Below, piece by piece: positions 27,400 to 36,502 of a stretch of 64,000 nt of DNA. Within the stretch, counting starts at the first letter, position 1; each line of letters begins with the position of its first letter. This stretch comes from Rhodanobacter thiooxydans. Lineage in GTDB: Bacteria > Pseudomonadota > Gammaproteobacteria > Xanthomonadales > Rhodanobacteraceae. A program made the translations under genes and the position numbers. The notes under the pieces were generated by a model. The model was not told the DNA's origin, did no database searches, and worked only from the letters and a program-made list of their open reading frames with translations. Location of the stretch: contig NZ_CP088923.1 in assembly GCF_021545845.1 (NCBI RefSeq), forward strand, positions 2,790,001 through 2,854,000, written 5' to 3'.

Positions 27400-28448
27400 A
27401 GACCGCTTTCGTGATTGCCGCCGCCGTGATGGTTGCGGTGGCGCTGGCCGTGCTGTTGCTGCCGCTGCTGCGCCAGGGGCGCAAGCTGGGCCGGCCGCGC
27501 GGCGTGTTCGCCGTCGCCCTGCTGATCGCGCTGGTGCTGCCGCTGGGCACCGGCGCGCTGTATCTGCTGGTGGGCACGCCGGCCGCGCTGAACGGGGCGA
27601 CCGCCGCGGCCGCTGCGCCGATCAGCATGCAGCAGGCGCTCACCGAACTGCGCGCGCACCTCAAGCAGCAGCCGGACGACCTGCAGGGCTGGATGCTGCT
27701 GGCGCAGACCAGCAGCATGCTGCGCCAGCCGGCCGAGGCGCGCGACGCATTCGACCAGGTGCTGCGGCTGGCCCCGAACGACGCCGAGGCGATGGTCGGC
27801 TGGGCCGAGAACGACTCCATGATGCGCAGCGACCACTCGATCGAAGGCCGGGGCCTGGAGCTGCTCAAGCGCGCCGTGCAGCTGCACCCGGACAGCCAGC
27901 GCGGCCTGTGGCTGCTCGGCATCGGCGATTTCCAGCGCGGCGCCTACCGCGAGGCCGCCGCCACCTGGCGCCTGCTGCAGCCGCAACTGGAGCCGGGGTC
28001 GAACGTGGCCAAGGCGGTCGCCGAGCAGATCGCCGTGGCCGACGCCCGTGCCGGCGGCGCCCCGGCCGATGCGTCGTCGAGCGCCGCCGCTGCTACCCAG
28101 CAAGGCGCCGCACTGCAGGTGCAGGTGGCGCTGGCTCCCGCGCTGAAGGACAAGCTTGCCCCCGGCGACGCATTGTTCGTCTATGCCCGCGCCGAGAACG
28201 GCCCGCCGATGCCGCTGGCCGTGGCCAAACTCGACCCCGCGCAGCTGCCCGTCACCGTCACCCTCACCGACGCGATGGCGATGACGCCGGCGTACCGGCT
28301 GTCCTCGGTCGAACGCGTCTTCGTCGGCGCGCGGATCAGCCACAGCGGCCAGCCGGTCGTCCAGCCCGGCGACCTGGAAGGCGACGCCGGTGTGGTCGCG
28401 GTGGACAGCAAGGCGCCGGTCAAGATCAGCATCGACCAGGTGCACTGA
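27396..28448 (+). CDS. ccmI: Cytochrome c maturation protein CcmI (TPR)
   Basis: A 350-residue apocytochrome c chaperone. Two N-terminal membrane helices (about residues 1-24 and 38-60) flank a basic loop; TPR repeats follow (ALTELRAHLKQQPDDLQGWMLLAQTSSMLRQPAEARDAFDQVLRLAPNDAEA...). The C-terminal beta-domain (about 230-350) is typical of the fused CcmI form. The GTG at 27396 overlaps the ccmH stop (GTGA). It is the last gene of the ccm operon. Confidence 0.93.
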   Translation: MKTAFVIAAAVMVAVALAVLLLPLLRQGRKLGRPRGVFAVALLIALVLPLGTGALYLLVGTPAALNGATAAAAAPISMQQALTELRAHLKQQPDDLQGWMLLAQTSSMLRQPAEARDAFDQVLRLAPNDAEAMVGWAENDSMMRSDHSIEGRGLELLKRAVQLHPDSQRGLWLLGIGDFQRGAYREAAATWRLLQPQLEPGSNVAKAVAEQIAVADARAGGAPADASSSAAAATQQGAALQVQVALAPALKDKLAPGDALFVYARAENGPPMPLAVAKLDPAQLPVTVTLTDAMAMTPAYRLSSVERVFVGARISHSGQPVVQPGDLEGDAGVVAVDSKAPVKISIDQVH

Positions 28449-28450
28449 CC

Positions 28451-29575
28451 ATGAGCGACGCGCGCCGCTATTTCGCCCTGCCTTCGCCGTTTGCGATGAA
28501 GCGTGGTGGCGCCCTGCATGGCGCGCACGTCGCCTACGAGACCTGGGGCACGCTGAACGCGGCGCGCGACAACGCGGTACTGGTGCTCACCGGCCTGTCG
28601 CCCAGCGCGCACATGGCCTCGTGCGAAGAAGACCCGTCACCGGGCTGGTGGGAGGGCATGGCCGGCCCCGGCAAGGCCATCGACACCACCCGCTGGTTCG
28701 TGATCTGCGTGAATTCGCTGGGCAGCGACAAGGGTTCGACCTGTCCCGCCTCGACCGACCCGGCCACCGGCGAAGCGTACCGCCTCAGCTTTCCCGAACT
28801 TGCGCTGGAAGACGTGGCCAACGCCGCGCACGGCGTGGTCGCCAGCCTCGGCATCACGCGGCTGGCCTGCCTGATCGGCTGCTCGATGGGCGGCATGAGC
28901 GCGCTGGCCTACATGCTGTTGCACCCCGGCAGCGCACGCGCGCACATCAGCGTGGACACCGCGCCGCAGGCGCAGCCGTTCGCCATCGCGATCCGCTCGC
29001 TGCAGCGCGAGGCGATCCGGCTCGACCCGCAGTTCGACGACGGCAACTACGACATCCATGTGGAGAAAGGCGGCCGCTATCCCGAGCTCGGCATGAGCAT
29101 CGCGCGCAAGCTCGGCGTGATCACCTACCGCTCGGCGATGGAATGGAACGGCCGCTTCGCGCGCATCCGGCTCGACCCCGAACAGCGCGAGGACGAACCG
29201 TTCGGCCGCGAATTCCAGGTCGAGTCCTACCTGGAGGGCCATGCCCGCCGCTTCGTGCGCCACTTCGACCCGAACAGCTACCTGTACCTGTCGCGCGCCA
29301 GCGACTGGTTCGACGTCGCCGAGTACGGCCGCGGCAGCGTACTGGAAGGACTCAAGCGCATCTGCATCGAACAGGCCATGGTGATCGGCGTCAGCACCGA
29401 CATCCTGTTCCCGCTGCAGCAGCAGGAGCAGATCGCCGAGGGGCTGGAAGCGGCCGGCGCCAGGGTGGAGTTCGTGGCGCTGGATTCGCCGCAGGGCCAC
29501 GACGCCTTCCTGGTCGACATCGACAACTACAGCCGCGCCATCGGCGGCTTCCTGAACCGGCTACCGGCCTGCTGA
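28451..29575 (+). CDS. metX: MetX-family O-acyltransferase (homoserine or serine acyl acceptor)
   Basis: A 374-residue alpha/beta-hydrolase. The nucleophile elbow is GCSMGGMSAL (Ser about 140); the catalytic Asp and His are expected in the C-terminal STDILFPL and GHDAFLVD segments, both present. MetX enzymes acylate homoserine, but homologues in Xanthomonadaceae have been reported to be serine O-succinyltransferases feeding cysteine synthesis (established for the group, not for this protein). The GCSMGG elbow, SPSAHMASCEEDPSPGWWEGM and the adjacent cysteine dioxygenase gene favour that reading. It begins 3 bp after ccmI. Acyl donor and acceptor cannot be settled from sequence alone. Confidence 0.88.
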   Translation: MSDARRYFALPSPFAMKRGGALHGAHVAYETWGTLNAARDNAVLVLTGLSPSAHMASCEEDPSPGWWEGMAGPGKAIDTTRWFVICVNSLGSDKGSTCPASTDPATGEAYRLSFPELALEDVANAAHGVVASLGITRLACLIGCSMGGMSALAYMLLHPGSARAHISVDTAPQAQPFAIAIRSLQREAIRLDPQFDDGNYDIHVEKGGRYPELGMSIARKLGVITYRSAMEWNGRFARIRLDPEQREDEPFGREFQVESYLEGHARRFVRHFDPNSYLYLSRASDWFDVAEYGRGSVLEGLKRICIEQAMVIGVSTDILFPLQQQEQIAEGLEAAGARVEFVALDSPQGHDAFLVDIDNYSRAIGGFLNRLPAC

Positions 29576-29622
29576 TCCCTGCGCTGATACTATCCACCCT
29601 CACGCACCGGACCGAGACCGCC

Positions 29623-30204
29623 ATGCTCACCCTGGATTTCCCCGGTAGCCGCCTCCTGATCGACGCCATCGACGCCGCCGTGATCAAGCCGACCACCCAC
29701 GAGCTCACCGACAGCCTGCGCCACAGCCTGTGCAAGCTGATCCGTGACAACGCGGTCACCCTGCCCGAGTGCGTGTTCGAGGCGAACGCCGACCACTACG
29801 CCCGCCGCGAGCTGTACTGCAGCGAGGAACACGGCTACTGCGTGGTAGCGATGACCTGGGGCCCGGGCCAGGGCACGCCGATCCACGACCACGACGGCAT
29901 GTGGTGCGTCGAGGGCGTGTGGAACGGCGCGCTGGAGATCGTGCAGTACGAGCTGATCGAGCACGATGCGCAGCGCTACTGCTTCCAGCCGGTCGGCTCG
30001 ATCCAGGCCGGCGCCGGCTCGGCCGGCAGCCTGATCCCGCCGCACGAATACCACAGCATCCGCAACCCCAGCGACAGCGCGGTCACCGTCAGCCTGCACG
30101 TCTACTCCGGCCCGATGACCCGCTGCTCGGTGTTCCAGCCGCTGCCGGAGGACCGCTGGTACGGCCGCAACGTGCGCCAGCTGGGCCTCGACCGCGTGCA
30201 CTGA
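29623..30204 (+). CDS. Cysteine dioxygenase-family cupin
   Basis: A 193-residue cupin related to cysteine dioxygenase type I, which oxidises cysteine to cysteine sulfinate. The iron site is PIHDHDGMWCVEGVWNG (His about 86 and 88) with the third His in the SVSLHVYSG-like C-terminal strand (SLHVYSGPM). Bacterial members may prefer other thiols such as 3-mercaptopropionate. It follows the MetX-type gene by 47 bp, so synthesis and oxidation of cysteine may be linked here. Confidence 0.87.
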   Translation: MLTLDFPGSRLLIDAIDAAVIKPTTHELTDSLRHSLCKLIRDNAVTLPECVFEANADHYARRELYCSEEHGYCVVAMTWGPGQGTPIHDHDGMWCVEGVWNGALEIVQYELIEHDAQRYCFQPVGSIQAGAGSAGSLIPPHEYHSIRNPSDSAVTVSLHVYSGPMTRCSVFQPLPEDRWYGRNVRQLGLDRVH

Positions 30205-30216
30205 ACCCGGCATAAT
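30188..30216 (+). promoter_or_regulatory. Likely tRNA-Leu promoter
   Basis: TCGACC and CATAAT are separated by 17 bp, ending 15 bp before the tRNA. The -35 element lies inside the end of the cysteine dioxygenase gene. Confidence 0.5.
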
Positions 30217-30231
30217 TGCCCGCTCGCACAT

Positions 30232-30317
30232 GCCGGTGTGGCGGAATGGTAGACGCGGCGGACTCAAAATCCGCTTGTGGTGACACAGTGGAGGTTCGAG
30301 TCCTCTCACCGGTACCA
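30232..30317 (+). tRNA. tRNA-Leu (anticodon CAA)
   Basis: An 86-nt class II tRNA. Acceptor GCCGGTG pairs with CACCGGT; the anticodon loop is CTCAAAA (CAA); there is a long variable arm (ttgtggtgacacag); T-arm GGTTCGAGTCC; CCA is encoded. Confidence 0.95.
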
Positions 30318-30327
30318 GGTATCGAAG

Positions 30328-30352
30328 AACCCCGCCCCGCGCGGGGTTTTTC
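30328..30352 (+). terminator. Terminator after tRNA-Leu
   Basis: aaccccgc-cccgc-gcggggtttttc, an 8-bp stem with a T-tract, lies between the tRNA and the convergent SUMF1-fold gene. Confidence 0.85.
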
Positions 30353-30377
30353 ATGCTTGGAGACCTCGAACAGGCTC

Positions 30378-32312
30378 TTACAGCTCGCGCACCACGCGGA
30401 ACCCCACGCGACCGCTGCGCAGTTCGACGTCGGCGCCCTGGCGGTAGGCCGAGTCCACCTGCTCCGGCGAGCTGCCCCATGAGCCGCCGCGCACCACGTG
30501 GGAGCGGCAGCCGGGGTTGACCCAGGCACTGCCGTCGTCTGGTGCGCGGATGTAGTTGTCGTGCCAACAGTCCAGCGCCCACTCCGAGACGTTGCCGTTG
30601 ATGTCGTACAGGCCGAACGGGTTGGCGGCGAAGCTCATCACCGGCGCCGGGCCCCAGTAGCCGTCACGGTAGTTGCGAAAAGCATGGCTCCAGCGGCGGC
30701 TGCTGCGCGAGCGGTCCCCGGAACCGGTCAGGTTCTCCACCACGTGCTTCGGCGCGTCGTCGCCCCACCAGTAGCGGCTGCTGGTGCCGCCGCGCAGGGC
30801 GTACTCGAATTCGGCCTCGCTGGGCAGCCGATAGGTTCTGCCGGTGCGCTGGCTGAGCCAGTCGGCATACGCCTTGGCGTCGTTCCAGGAGACGTTCACC
30901 ACCGGCAGGTTGTCGTCGGCCTTGCGGCCGGCGTAGTCGTCCTGCCAGGTGGCCGAGCTGTCATCGCGCAGGGCACCGCTGCGCTCGTCGTACACGCTGG
31001 CGCCGCCCAGCTTGACCGAGTCGGGCACGTAGTTGCTGGCGCGCACGAACTCGCGGAACTGCGCCACAGTCACCGCACTGCGCGCCATCGCGAAGCCCTT
31101 GGCGATGGTGACCGTATGCTGCGGCTGTGCGGCGCCGCCGTGGTCGTCGTCGGCGGAGGCGCCCATGCGGAAGCTGCCGGTGGGGATCACCACCATCGCC
31201 GGCGTCTTGCCCGGCAGGTCGACGTAGCGGTCGGTGAATACCTGGCCAGGCTTGTAGCTGGCGTACAGGCGCGCGTTGGTCAGCTGCTCGTCGAACGCCG
31301 CCAGCGCCGCCAGGTGCGGGGCGATCGCGCGCACCTGCACCGCCAGCTTCGTCGCCAGTTCGAGATTGCCGGCATCCAGGGCCGAATGCGCCTGCGCCAG
31401 CATGCCGTTGGCGCGCTGCTCGCGCATGTCGTCCACGCGCCTGTGCACGTCGATCATCTGCTGCGAGCCGGGGCGAATCGCCTGCGCCGCGGCCAGCTCG
31501 CGGTCGGCCCCGGCGAAATCGTTCTGCGCTACCGCCGCCAGCGCGCGGTCGAGCACCGCCCGCTGCACCTGGAAGATGCCCTGCTCGGCCACCGCGTTCT
31601 CCGGGTCGAGCTTCTGCACCTCGCGGTACATTTCCAGCGCATTGCCCCCCGCGGGCCGGTCGGCGTTGCCCTGCCGCAGCAGGCCGGCGGCATCGGCCAG
31701 CATCGGCCGCACCTGCTCCAGCACTTTCAGGCTCGCCTCCAGTTGCGCCACTTCCTTCTCGGCGTTCGGCAGCGTGCGCAGGGCGTCGAGCAGGTCCTGC
31801 GCCGCGTCGGCGTCGCCCACCGCGATGTCCTGGTCGATCTCCGCCACCAGCCGCGCGCGCACGTCGAACATGCCCTGCGCTGCGCGGCGGCTGTCCGGCT
31901 TGTCCTTCAGCGCCTGCTGGAACAACGCGGCGGCGCTGTCGGCGGCGCCGACCAGCCGGCCGGCATGCAGCGCCCGGGCGGCCTGCTCCAGCAGCGCGCG
32001 CACCTCGGGCGGGTCCACGCCCATCTGCTCGGGCAGGTTCGCGTTGCGGCTGCCGCGCGCGGCGATCACCGCCGCCGGCGCCAGCGTCAGCGGCGGCCCG
32101 GCATTCAGTTCGCTGATCGCCGACAGCCGTTCCGGCTGCGGGCCGCTGCCCGGCGTGACGGCCCCCAGCGACATCGAGCGGCGCGGTGCCTGTTCGGGGT
32201 TGACGTGGAACAGCCGCGGAAAGAAGTGGTACAGCAGCGCGAACCCCAGCACGATCACCCCGAGCGCCCCGCCGAGCGCGCGCTGTCGGCGCAGGGTTGC
32301 GTTGTTCGGCAT
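30378..32312 (-). CDS. TPR-SUMF1-fold (FGE-like) membrane protein
   Basis: A 644-residue protein. A basic N-terminus and one membrane helix (about residues 14-32) suggest an inner-membrane anchor with a periplasmic body. Residues about 90-350 form helical TPR-like repeats. The C-terminal domain (about 370-644) is the formylglycine-generating-enzyme fold: VVIPTGSFRMGASADDD, NLPVVNVSWNDAKAYADWLSQRTGRTYRLPSEAEFEYALRGG, YDINGNVSEWALDCW and HVVRGGSWGSSPEQVDSAYR. The cysteine pair used for copper-dependent formylglycine formation is missing at GGSW, so the enzyme is not expected to modify sulfatases. Divergent from rnd. Role unknown. Confidence 0.85.
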   Translation of the reverse strand: MPNNATLRRQRALGGALGVIVLGFALLYHFFPRLFHVNPEQAPRRSMSLGAVTPGSGPQPERLSAISELNAGPPLTLAPAAVIAARGSRNANLPEQMGVDPPEVRALLEQAARALHAGRLVGAADSAAALFQQALKDKPDSRRAAQGMFDVRARLVAEIDQDIAVGDADAAQDLLDALRTLPNAEKEVAQLEASLKVLEQVRPMLADAAGLLRQGNADRPAGGNALEMYREVQKLDPENAVAEQGIFQVQRAVLDRALAAVAQNDFAGADRELAAAQAIRPGSQQMIDVHRRVDDMREQRANGMLAQAHSALDAGNLELATKLAVQVRAIAPHLAALAAFDEQLTNARLYASYKPGQVFTDRYVDLPGKTPAMVVIPTGSFRMGASADDDHGGAAQPQHTVTIAKGFAMARSAVTVAQFREFVRASNYVPDSVKLGGASVYDERSGALRDDSSATWQDDYAGRKADDNLPVVNVSWNDAKAYADWLSQRTGRTYRLPSEAEFEYALRGGTSSRYWWGDDAPKHVVENLTGSGDRSRSSRRWSHAFRNYRDGYWGPAPVMSFAANPFGLYDINGNVSEWALDCWHDNYIRAPDDGSAWVNPGCRSHVVRGGSWGSSPEQVDSAYRQGADVELRSGRVGFRVVREL

Positions 32313-32412
32313 GGATGGGCGTCCTTGGTGCGGCCTGTTATCGTGCGCTGTCCACCATAGGCAGAAACCGCCGTCAGGGCAATCCGCGCCCGAACCCGTC
32401 CAAGGAGTACCG

Positions 32413-33528
32413 ATGTCGCCACCCGAAACCGCTGCCGCCGACTGGATCGCCCACCCCGACGCCTTGCAGGCGTGGCTGGCCGCAGTACCCGCCGGCGCCG
32501 CTGTCGGCCTGGACACCGAGTTCATGCGTCGCAACACGTTCTATCCGCAACTGGCGCTGCTGCAGCTGGGCTGGAACGGCCGTTACGCGCTGGTCGACCC
32601 GCTCGCCTTCGACATCGGCGCAGCGCTGCAGCCGCGGCTCGGCAGCGGCGCGGCGGTCACCATCATGCACAGCGCCGGCGAGGATCTGGAAACCCTCGCG
32701 CCGCTGCTGCCGGAGGGGCCGGGCCAGCTGTTCGACACGCAGATCGCCGCCGCCTTCGCCGGCATGGGTCTGGGCATCAGCTATCGCGCGCTGGTCGCCG
32801 AACTGGCCGGGGTGGAGCTGGACAAGGGCGAGACCCGTTCGGACTGGCTGCAGCGTCCGCTCACCGACTCGCAGCGCAACTATGCCGCGCTGGATGTGGT
32901 GTACCTGAAGACCCTCCACGAACAACTGGCCGAACGCCTGCAGCGACGTGACCGCAGCGCCTGGCATGCCGAGGACTGCGCGCGCCTGAAGCTGCGCGCC
33001 AGCCATCGCGAAGGCGACCCGCAGCCACAGCGCGCGCTGCGCGGCGCCGCCGACTGGCCGCCAGCACAGCAAGCCCTGCTGCGCCGCCTGCTGCTGTGGC
33101 GCGACCGCAGCGCCCGCCGCCTCGACGTGCCGCGCCCATGGCTGCTCGACGACGCCCTGGCGCTCAACCTCGCCCAGCAGCCGCCGCGCAGCCTCGGCGA
33201 TCTCGAACAGCGCAGCCGTGGTCAGCGTGCGCTGCGCTCGGCCCAGCGCGGCGAGCTGTTCGAGCTGCTCGCCGCCACCGTCAGCGACGAGGAAATCGCC
33301 GCCACCGCGCGCATTCCCGGCCACCCCCAGGGTGAGGCGAAGAAGGCGCTGGCCGCAATGAAGACGCTGGTCGACCACCTCGCCGGCGAACTCGACCTGC
33401 CGCCCGGCCTGCTGTGCCCGCGCAAGGTGCTGGAGGAGTACGTGGTCACCACCGAGTGGCCCGAGTTCCTCGAAGGCTGGCGCCGCGAGGTGCTGCACGA
33501 GCGCCTGCCCGCGCTGCTCCCCGGCTGA
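32413..33528 (+). CDS. rnd: Ribonuclease D
   Basis: A 371-residue 3'-5' exoribonuclease for tRNA and small-RNA 3' ends. DEDD motifs: GLDTEFMRRNTFYP (Exo I), HSAGEDLETLAPL (Exo II), and YAALDVVYLKTLHEQL (Exo III). An HRDC-type domain (about residues 210-290) follows, with a second helical region at the end. AAGGAG lies before the ATG. Divergent from the SUMF1-fold gene. Confidence 0.94.
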   Translation: MSPPETAAADWIAHPDALQAWLAAVPAGAAVGLDTEFMRRNTFYPQLALLQLGWNGRYALVDPLAFDIGAALQPRLGSGAAVTIMHSAGEDLETLAPLLPEGPGQLFDTQIAAAFAGMGLGISYRALVAELAGVELDKGETRSDWLQRPLTDSQRNYAALDVVYLKTLHEQLAERLQRRDRSAWHAEDCARLKLRASHREGDPQPQRALRGAADWPPAQQALLRRLLLWRDRSARRLDVPRPWLLDDALALNLAQQPPRSLGDLEQRSRGQRALRSAQRGELFELLAATVSDEEIAATARIPGHPQGEAKKALAAMKTLVDHLAGELDLPPGLLCPRKVLEEYVVTTEWPEFLEGWRREVLHERLPALLPG

Positions 33529-33544
33529 ATCCGCACGCGGGGTC

Positions 33545-33573
33545 TTGGCGAAGCCCCGTCACGCTGCTAACAT
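33545..33573 (+). promoter_or_regulatory. Likely tRNA-Ala promoter
   Basis: TTGGCG and TAACAT are spaced by 17 bp, ending 14 bp before the tRNA. Confidence 0.5.
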
Positions 33574-33587
33574 TCGCCGCTTGCCGT

Positions 33588-33663
<76 letters not shown>

Positions 33664-33677
33664 TTCCATGCACGAAG

Positions 33678-33703
33678 AGCCTCCGGTCTCCGGAGGCTTT
33701 TTT
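33678..33703 (+). terminator. Terminator after tRNA-Ala
   Basis: An agcctccgg-tct-ccggaggct stem with six Ts. Confidence 0.9.
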
Positions 33704-33944
33704 GTTGCGCGTCCGCCGTGGCCGACGCCCTCGCCGCCAGCCCGATCACGCTCGAGGTCGATGCACCGGCCAGCCGCTTCACCGCCCGCGCCCCGTGAAA
33801 GAAACGCCTGCCGCATTGCTCGACATACTGGTGGCGCTGGGCCGCGCCCGCGAAGAGGACGACCGCTACAGCAGCCAGCAGGCCTGCCGGGGGTTTCCCC
33901 GGCTGACCGTCCCCGGCACACCAGGCGCCAAGCCCCGAGCCTTG
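33704..33944. other. Non-coding stretch, possibly a gene remnant
   Basis: No complete gene. Short open stretches reading ADALAASPITLEVDAPASRF and then TPAALLDILVALGRAREED look protein-like in composition but are tiny and interrupted by a stop. They may be decayed coding sequence; I do not recognise a family. Confidence 0.3.
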
Positions 33945-34060
33945 CGCTCCGGGCAAAAAGCTCGACGCTCCAAGTAGAAAGATTCACGCCCCGGGCAAAA
34001 GAGCTCGACGCCCCGAGCAAAAAAGCTCCGCGCTCCAGGCGAAAAGCTCCACGTTCCGCC
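33945..34060. repeat. Tandem 21-22 bp repeats (five units)
   Basis: Units begin CGCTCC or CGCCCC and continue (g/a)ggcaaaaagctcga or variants: 33945, 33966, 33987, 34009, 34031 and a partial at 34052. Lengths of 21-22 bp and internal drift indicate a minisatellite. Read on the minus strand in one frame it gives a degenerate 7-residue repeat. Confidence 0.8.
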
Positions 34061-34068
34061 AGCATCGT

Positions 34069-34089
34069 AGGGCGGGTGGTGCCCGCCCT
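34069..34089 (-). terminator. Hairpin downstream of ppk1
   Basis: agggcggg-tggtg-cccgccct lies 15 bp past the ppk1 stop on the minus strand. There is no T-tract, so termination is only suggested. Confidence 0.4.
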
Positions 34090-34103
34090 TCGAGATGCGG
34101 GCT

Positions 34104-36263
34104 TCAGTGCGTGCCGCTGGCCCCCGCCCCGCACAGCTTCTCCATCAGCTCGGCCTGCACGTTGCGGACGGGTTCGCCGGCAGCAGGCGAGAGGCGCAGG
34201 TACTCACCGTCGGGCTGCAGCAGCGAGGCGCTGGCGTTGTCGGTGAGGTACAGCTCCAGTGCCTGCCGCACCCGGTGCTGCAGCTTCTTGCCATCGACCG
34301 GGAAGGCGGTCTCGACGCGGCGGTCGAGATTGCGTTCCATCAGGTCGGCGCTGGACAGGTATAGCTGCGGCTCGCCGTCGTTGGCGAACCAGTAGGCGCG
34401 GCTGTGTTCGAGGAAGCGACCGATGATCGAACGCACCCGGATGTTTTCGGAGACGCCTGCCACACCGGGACGCAGGCAGCAGATGCCGCGCACGATCAGA
34501 TCCACCTGCACGCCAGCGATGCTGGCCTTGTACAGCGCACGGATGACCTTCGGCTCGGTCAGCGCATTGACCTTGATGAGAATCTGCGCCGGCTTGCCCG
34601 CTGCTGCGTGCGCGCTCTCGCGCGCGATCAGTTCCAGCAGGGTTTTCTTCAGCGTGAACGGCGCATGCAGCAGCTTCTTCATGTGCAGCACCTTGCCCAT
34701 GCCGGTGAGCTGGCTGAACAGCTTGTGCACGTCCTCGCACAGCGCCTCGTCGGAGGTGAGCAGACTGTAGTCGGTGTACACGCGGGCGTTGCCGGTATGG
34801 TAGTTGCCGGTACCGAGGTGGGCGTAGCGCACCAGCTCGCTGCCCTCGCGGCGCTGGACCAGCATCAGCTTGGCGTGCGTCTTGATGCCTACCACGCCGT
34901 AGATCACCATGGCGCCGGCCTGCTGCAGGCGCGAGGCGAGCGAGAGGTTGGATTCCTCGTCGAAGCGCGCGCGCAGCTCGACCACCGCGGTCACTTCCTT
35001 GCCGGCGCGGGCGGCGTCGACCAGCGCGTCGACGATCTCGGAGTTCGCGTTGGTGCGGTACAGCGTCTGCTTGATCGCCAGCACCTTCGGGTCCGCCGAA
35101 GCCTGGCGCAGCAGGTCGACCACCGGCGCGAACGACTCGTACGGATGCAGCAGCAGCACGTCCTGCCTGCCGATCACCTCGAACAGGTCCTCGGCGTGCT
35201 GCAGCACCTTCGGCAGCGCCGGCGTGAACGGCGGGTATTGCAGCTTCGGGTAGCTGACGTTATTGGCGATGCGGAACAGCCGCGCCAGGTTCACCGGACC
35301 GTTCACCTCGTACAGTTCCGACTCGTTGAGGCCAAACTGCTTGAGCAAGTAGTCGGTCAGCTCCTTCGGGCAGTTGTCGGCCACCTCCAGCCGCACCGCG
35401 TCGCCGAAGCGGCGCGAGTACAGCTCGCCGCGCAATGCCAGCGCCAGGTCCTCGACGTCCTCCGGGTCCAGCGTGAGGTCGGCGTTGCGGGTCAGCCGGA
35501 ACTGGTAGCAGCCGAGCACGGCCATGCCGGGGAACAGTTCCTCCGCATGGGCGTGGATGATCGAGGACAGCAGCACGTAGTTGTCGCCGCCGCCCTCGCA
35601 GATTTCCAGCGGCAGACGGATCAGCCGCGGCAACACCCGCGGCGCCGGCACGATGGCCAGGCCGGAATCGCGGCCAAACGCGTCCACGCCATCCAGCCGC
35701 ACGATGAAGTTGAGGCTTTTGTTGACCAGCAGCGGGAACGGATGGGTCGGGTCCAGCCCGATCGGGGTGACCAGCGGCGCCACCTCCTCGCGGAAATAGC
35801 GGCGCACCCACAGCTTCTGCTTGTGCGTCCACTGCGTGCGCCGCACGATGCGGATACCGTGCGTGGCCAGTTCCGGCAGGATGCGCTCGTTGAGGATCGC
35901 GTACTGCCGCGCGATCTGCCGGTGTGCGATCTCGCTGATCTCGGCCAGCGCGCGTTTGGGCGGGATGCCGTCCGGCCCGATCATCTCGTGGTCCAGTGCG
36001 ATCTGCCCTTTCAGCCCGGCCACGCGGATCTCGAAGAACTCGTCCATGTTCGCGGAGAAGATCAGCAGGAACTTCAGCCGTTCCAGCAGCGGCGTGCGCT
36101 CGTCCAGCGCCTGGTCCAGCACGCGGATGTTGAACTTGAGCTGCGACAGCTCGCGGTGGATGTACAGGCGGCCGTCGCCGAGGTCCGGGCCGGGCACCGA
36201 TGCCGCGGCATCGTTGGCGGCGACGTCGGTTGGCAAAGTTTCGCGAATCAGGCGGCTGGTCAT
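34104..36263 (-). CDS. ppk1: Polyphosphate kinase 1
   Basis: A 719-residue enzyme that polymerises ATP gamma-phosphate into polyphosphate. The N-terminal domain begins YIHRELSQLKFNIRVLDQAL, with FSANMDEFFEIRVAGL. The catalytic core includes KQTLYRTNANSEIVDALVDAARAGKEV, GIKTHAKLMLV (the phosphorylated His), YAHLGTGNYHTGNARVYTDYSLLT and CCLRPGVAGVSENIRVRSIIGRFLEHSR. Full length. I choose the ATG at 36263; an open extension to 36302 lacks similarity. Stands alone, without ppx next to it. Confidence 0.97.
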   Translation of the reverse strand: MTSRLIRETLPTDVAANDAAASVPGPDLGDGRLYIHRELSQLKFNIRVLDQALDERTPLLERLKFLLIFSANMDEFFEIRVAGLKGQIALDHEMIGPDGIPPKRALAEISEIAHRQIARQYAILNERILPELATHGIRIVRRTQWTHKQKLWVRRYFREEVAPLVTPIGLDPTHPFPLLVNKSLNFIVRLDGVDAFGRDSGLAIVPAPRVLPRLIRLPLEICEGGGDNYVLLSSIIHAHAEELFPGMAVLGCYQFRLTRNADLTLDPEDVEDLALALRGELYSRRFGDAVRLEVADNCPKELTDYLLKQFGLNESELYEVNGPVNLARLFRIANNVSYPKLQYPPFTPALPKVLQHAEDLFEVIGRQDVLLLHPYESFAPVVDLLRQASADPKVLAIKQTLYRTNANSEIVDALVDAARAGKEVTAVVELRARFDEESNLSLASRLQQAGAMVIYGVVGIKTHAKLMLVQRREGSELVRYAHLGTGNYHTGNARVYTDYSLLTSDEALCEDVHKLFSQLTGMGKVLHMKKLLHAPFTLKKTLLELIARESAHAAAGKPAQILIKVNALTEPKVIRALYKASIAGVQVDLIVRGICCLRPGVAGVSENIRVRSIIGRFLEHSRAYWFANDGEPQLYLSSADLMERNLDRRVETAFPVDGKKLQHRVRQALELYLTDNASASLLQPDGEYLRLSPAAGEPVRNVQAELMEKLCGAGASGTH

Positions 36264-36502
36264 TCGATACACCGGGTTCGGCAAGGGGATGCAGCACCCC
36301 ATGGTAGCCCGCCACGAGCGGGGCCGGCCGAGCGCGGGGCCTGCGGGTCAGGCCGCGCTCAGCCTGCGGCATTTTCCTTGCCGCAGAATGACACCCGCAC
36401 TGACCGAACTGGCGGCACATGCGGGCCGGCGGCGGTTTGCCCTATGGTGGCCGCCGCACCGGCCTTCGCGGCCGTGCCGCCCCACCGCCAAACCCACGCC
36501 TC

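Noticed and set aside
33945..34060. Possible CRISPR array
   Set aside because: Units are contiguous and drift in sequence, without unique spacers; no cas genes are present in the window.
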